Shown here: positions 5,832 through 6,655 of the stretch, one piece after another
Layout: each line of letters opens with the position of its first letter
Position numbering within the stretch: the first letter of the stretch is position 1
From: an uncultured Atopobium sp.
GTDB taxonomy: Bacteria > Actinomycetota > Coriobacteriia > Coriobacteriales > Atopobiaceae
Assembly (NCBI GenBank): GCA_946647055.1
Contig: CAMPCT010000122.1
Coordinates: 1-6,655 of the forward strand
DNA length: 6,655 bases
Direction of reading: 5' to 3'
Position numbers and translations under genes: made by a program
The notes under the pieces: model-generated
Seen by the model: only the letters and a program-made list of their open reading frames with translations
What the model was told of the DNA's origin: nothing
Databases searched by the model: none

Positions 5832-6515
5832 CTACTCCATCTCATCGGGAGAAAGGGGCTCGGAAGGAGTGGTGAGGTTTGCGGAGGTTCCATCTGAGAC
5901 GGAATAGCTCCTGGACGAGATGGCCGTCTCGGCAGCTGGGTCAAGGTACGTGGTGGTGGCCGGCACGATGTCGGTGGTGGCCGAAGGCCGCGTGATGCGC
6001 AGGGTCTCCTCGGGCTCGAGGAACTCGAGGCTCACCTTGCCGAGACGGTTGCCGCAGATGGACTTGAGCTCCATCACGAGCTCGTCGTGGAGGGACTTGC
6101 CCTTCTTGAGCACGTCGACGGTGGCATGCGGCAACACGCGGACGTTCACGCGCACCTTGCCGTTGCGCCGTGCGCGAACCGTGACGTCATCGACTTTGCA
6201 GCTGCCATCGGACTCCACCACGCGCGCCGCCTGGGAGGCGATGGAGTCGCGCGTGACGGTGATGGTGCCGCCGTCGATGGTCTGGACGCGAACGGAGTCG
6301 ACCCTCTTGCTCACGATGGCTCGCACGAGGGAGACGAACAGCCCCAGCAGCGTGATGCCCACGAGAACCTCAAGCGCAATCTCGACCCACCAGGTCGAGA
6401 GCAGCGGGGAGATCTGCTTTGTCCACGGGCCGATGGACGCGAGGCTGAGAACAGCCACGGTGACGATGCCTACCACCGAATGGACAAAGAGGAGGAAGCG
6501 TTTGAAGCCACCCAT
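5832..6515 (-). CDS. amaP: AmaP-like Asp23/Gls24-family membrane anchor protein
   Basis: This 227-aa protein has the AmaP (alkaline shock response membrane anchor protein) layout. After a short basic start (MGGFKRF) there is a membrane helix at about 8-28, a short outside loop and a second helix at about 44-67. A cytoplasmic Asp23-like domain follows (about 73-172), with IDGGTITVTRDSI, DDVTVRARRNGKVRVNVRV and GKVSLEFLEPEE. Residues 173-227 are a Ser/Thr/Pro-rich, acidic, probably disordered tail. In Firmicutes AmaP tethers Asp23 to the membrane during cell-envelope stress; here that role is inferred from family and layout. The ATG at 6515 is chosen because AAAGGTGG lies just upstream and MGGFKRFLL is the normal family start. 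ATGs at 6548 and 6545 would add 10-11 residues without a ribosome site. It is the first gene of the four-gene operon. No separate asp23 gene is in view. Confidence 0.8.
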   Translation of the reverse strand: MGGFKRFLLFVHSVVGIVTVAVLSLASIGPWTKQISPLLSTWWVEIALEVLVGITLLGLFVSLVRAIVSKRVDSVRVQTIDGGTITVTRDSIASQAARVVESDGSCKVDDVTVRARRNGKVRVNVRVLPHATVDVLKKGKSLHDELVMELKSICGNRLGKVSLEFLEPEETLRITRPSATTDIVPATTTYLDPAAETAISSRSYSVSDGTSANLTTPSEPLSPDEME

Positions 6516-6519
6516 CTTT

Positions 6520-6527
6520 CCACCTTT
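6520..6527 (-). promoter_or_regulatory. Ribosome binding site of amaP
   Basis: On the minus strand AAAGGTGG, one base off AAAGGAGG, lies 4 nt before the ATG at 6515. This spacing is a little short. It favours that start over the ATG pair at 6545/6548. Confidence 0.55.
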
Positions 6528-6543
6528 CACGAATGCTGGCGTC

Positions 6544-6549
6544 ATCATA
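6544..6549 (-). promoter_or_regulatory. Possible -10 element of the amaP-murT-gatD operon
   Basis: TATGAT on the minus strand matches the -10 consensus at five of six bases and would start a transcript about 20 nt before the amaP start. No matching -35 box is visible, so support is weak. If real, it rules out the ATGs at 6545 and 6548 as starts. Confidence 0.2.
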
Positions 6550-6600
6550 CAGGATAGCGCTTGTGCGCCTTGAGGGGGGTGTTCGTCGCATGGGCTGCGT

Positions 6601-6655
6601 CGGGTACGGCTCCGGATTTGCGACCTGTACCGGGTACGGCTCCGTAAAAGCGACC
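6601..6655. repeat. Tandem 25-bp direct repeat, two copies at 30-bp period, cut by the window end
   Basis: Copies at 6601-6625 and 6631-6655 share CGGGTACGGCTCCG at the left and GCGACC at the right. They agree at 21 of 25 positions, and all differences fall in a short AT-rich centre (GATTT against TAAAA). A 5-bp spacer TGTAC separates them. The second copy contains the small palindrome TACGG-CT-CCGTA. The array runs to the last base of the window, so more copies may follow. It lies upstream of amaP. It could be a REP-like intergenic repeat, a repeated operator or a short minisatellite. The stretch from 6550 to 6600 otherwise shows only a G-run at 6574-6579. Confidence 0.7.

Noticed and set aside
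6557..6568. A TTGTGCG half-site (GCGCTTGTGCGC) upstream of amaP resembling the intergenic inverted repeats
   Set aside because: Only seven bases match, the AA flank is missing, and the partner arm differs (GCGC-TTGT-GCGC is its own small palindrome). A chance match is likely in GC-rich DNA.

Overview
The window is GC-rich chromosomal DNA from what is most likely an actinobacterium of the class Coriobacteriia (Olsenella, Atopobium or Collinsella-like). This is an inference from base composition, GTG starts, and the combination of a CbiMQO transporter, a CGGC-domain protein and a MurT-GatD pair next to AmaP and DUF2273 proteins. No sequence search was possible, so the genus is not fixed. I support seven complete protein genes and see no RNA gene, CRISPR array or transposase.

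Left part (plus strand, 56-2608): a compact three-gene operon for a group I energy-coupling-factor (ECF) importer of cobalt or nickel. CbiM is the substrate-binding membrane subunit and carries its own CbiN/PDGLE-like C-terminal part, so no separate cbiN is needed. CbiQ is the transmembrane coupling subunit and CbiO the ATPase. The genes overlap by 1 nt or are 1 nt apart. The CbiO is unusual in having histidine clusters at both ends. The 55 bases before cbiM are too few to show what controls the operon.

Middle (2634-3239): a small six-cysteine CGGC-domain protein on the minus strand, converging on cbiO with a 25-nt gap and no clear terminator. Between its start and the end of gatD lies a 273-nt gap. 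It holds two related inverted repeats of identical geometry, 69 bp apart and built from four copies of a TTCGCACAA-like half-site. They are not explained by any gene and look like paired operators or a small repeat element.

Right part (minus strand, 6515 down to 3240): a tightly packed four-gene envelope operon, amaP - DUF2273 gene - murT - gatD. MurT and GatD together form the lipid II isoglutaminyl synthase, which amidates D-glutamate in the peptidoglycan stem peptide. AmaP and the DUF2273 protein are membrane proteins that in other bacteria belong to Asp23/Gls24 envelope-stress loci. Their co-transcription with the amidating enzyme suggests a link between an Asp23-type membrane scaffold and peptidoglycan amidation. 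The last 55 bases hold two tandem copies of a 25-bp repeat with 30-bp period, cut off by the window edge.

Most of the window is ordinary core biology. The points most worth a second look are the paired inverted repeats, the Asp23-type/MurT-GatD operon, the histidine-tailed CbiO and the tandem repeat at the right edge.
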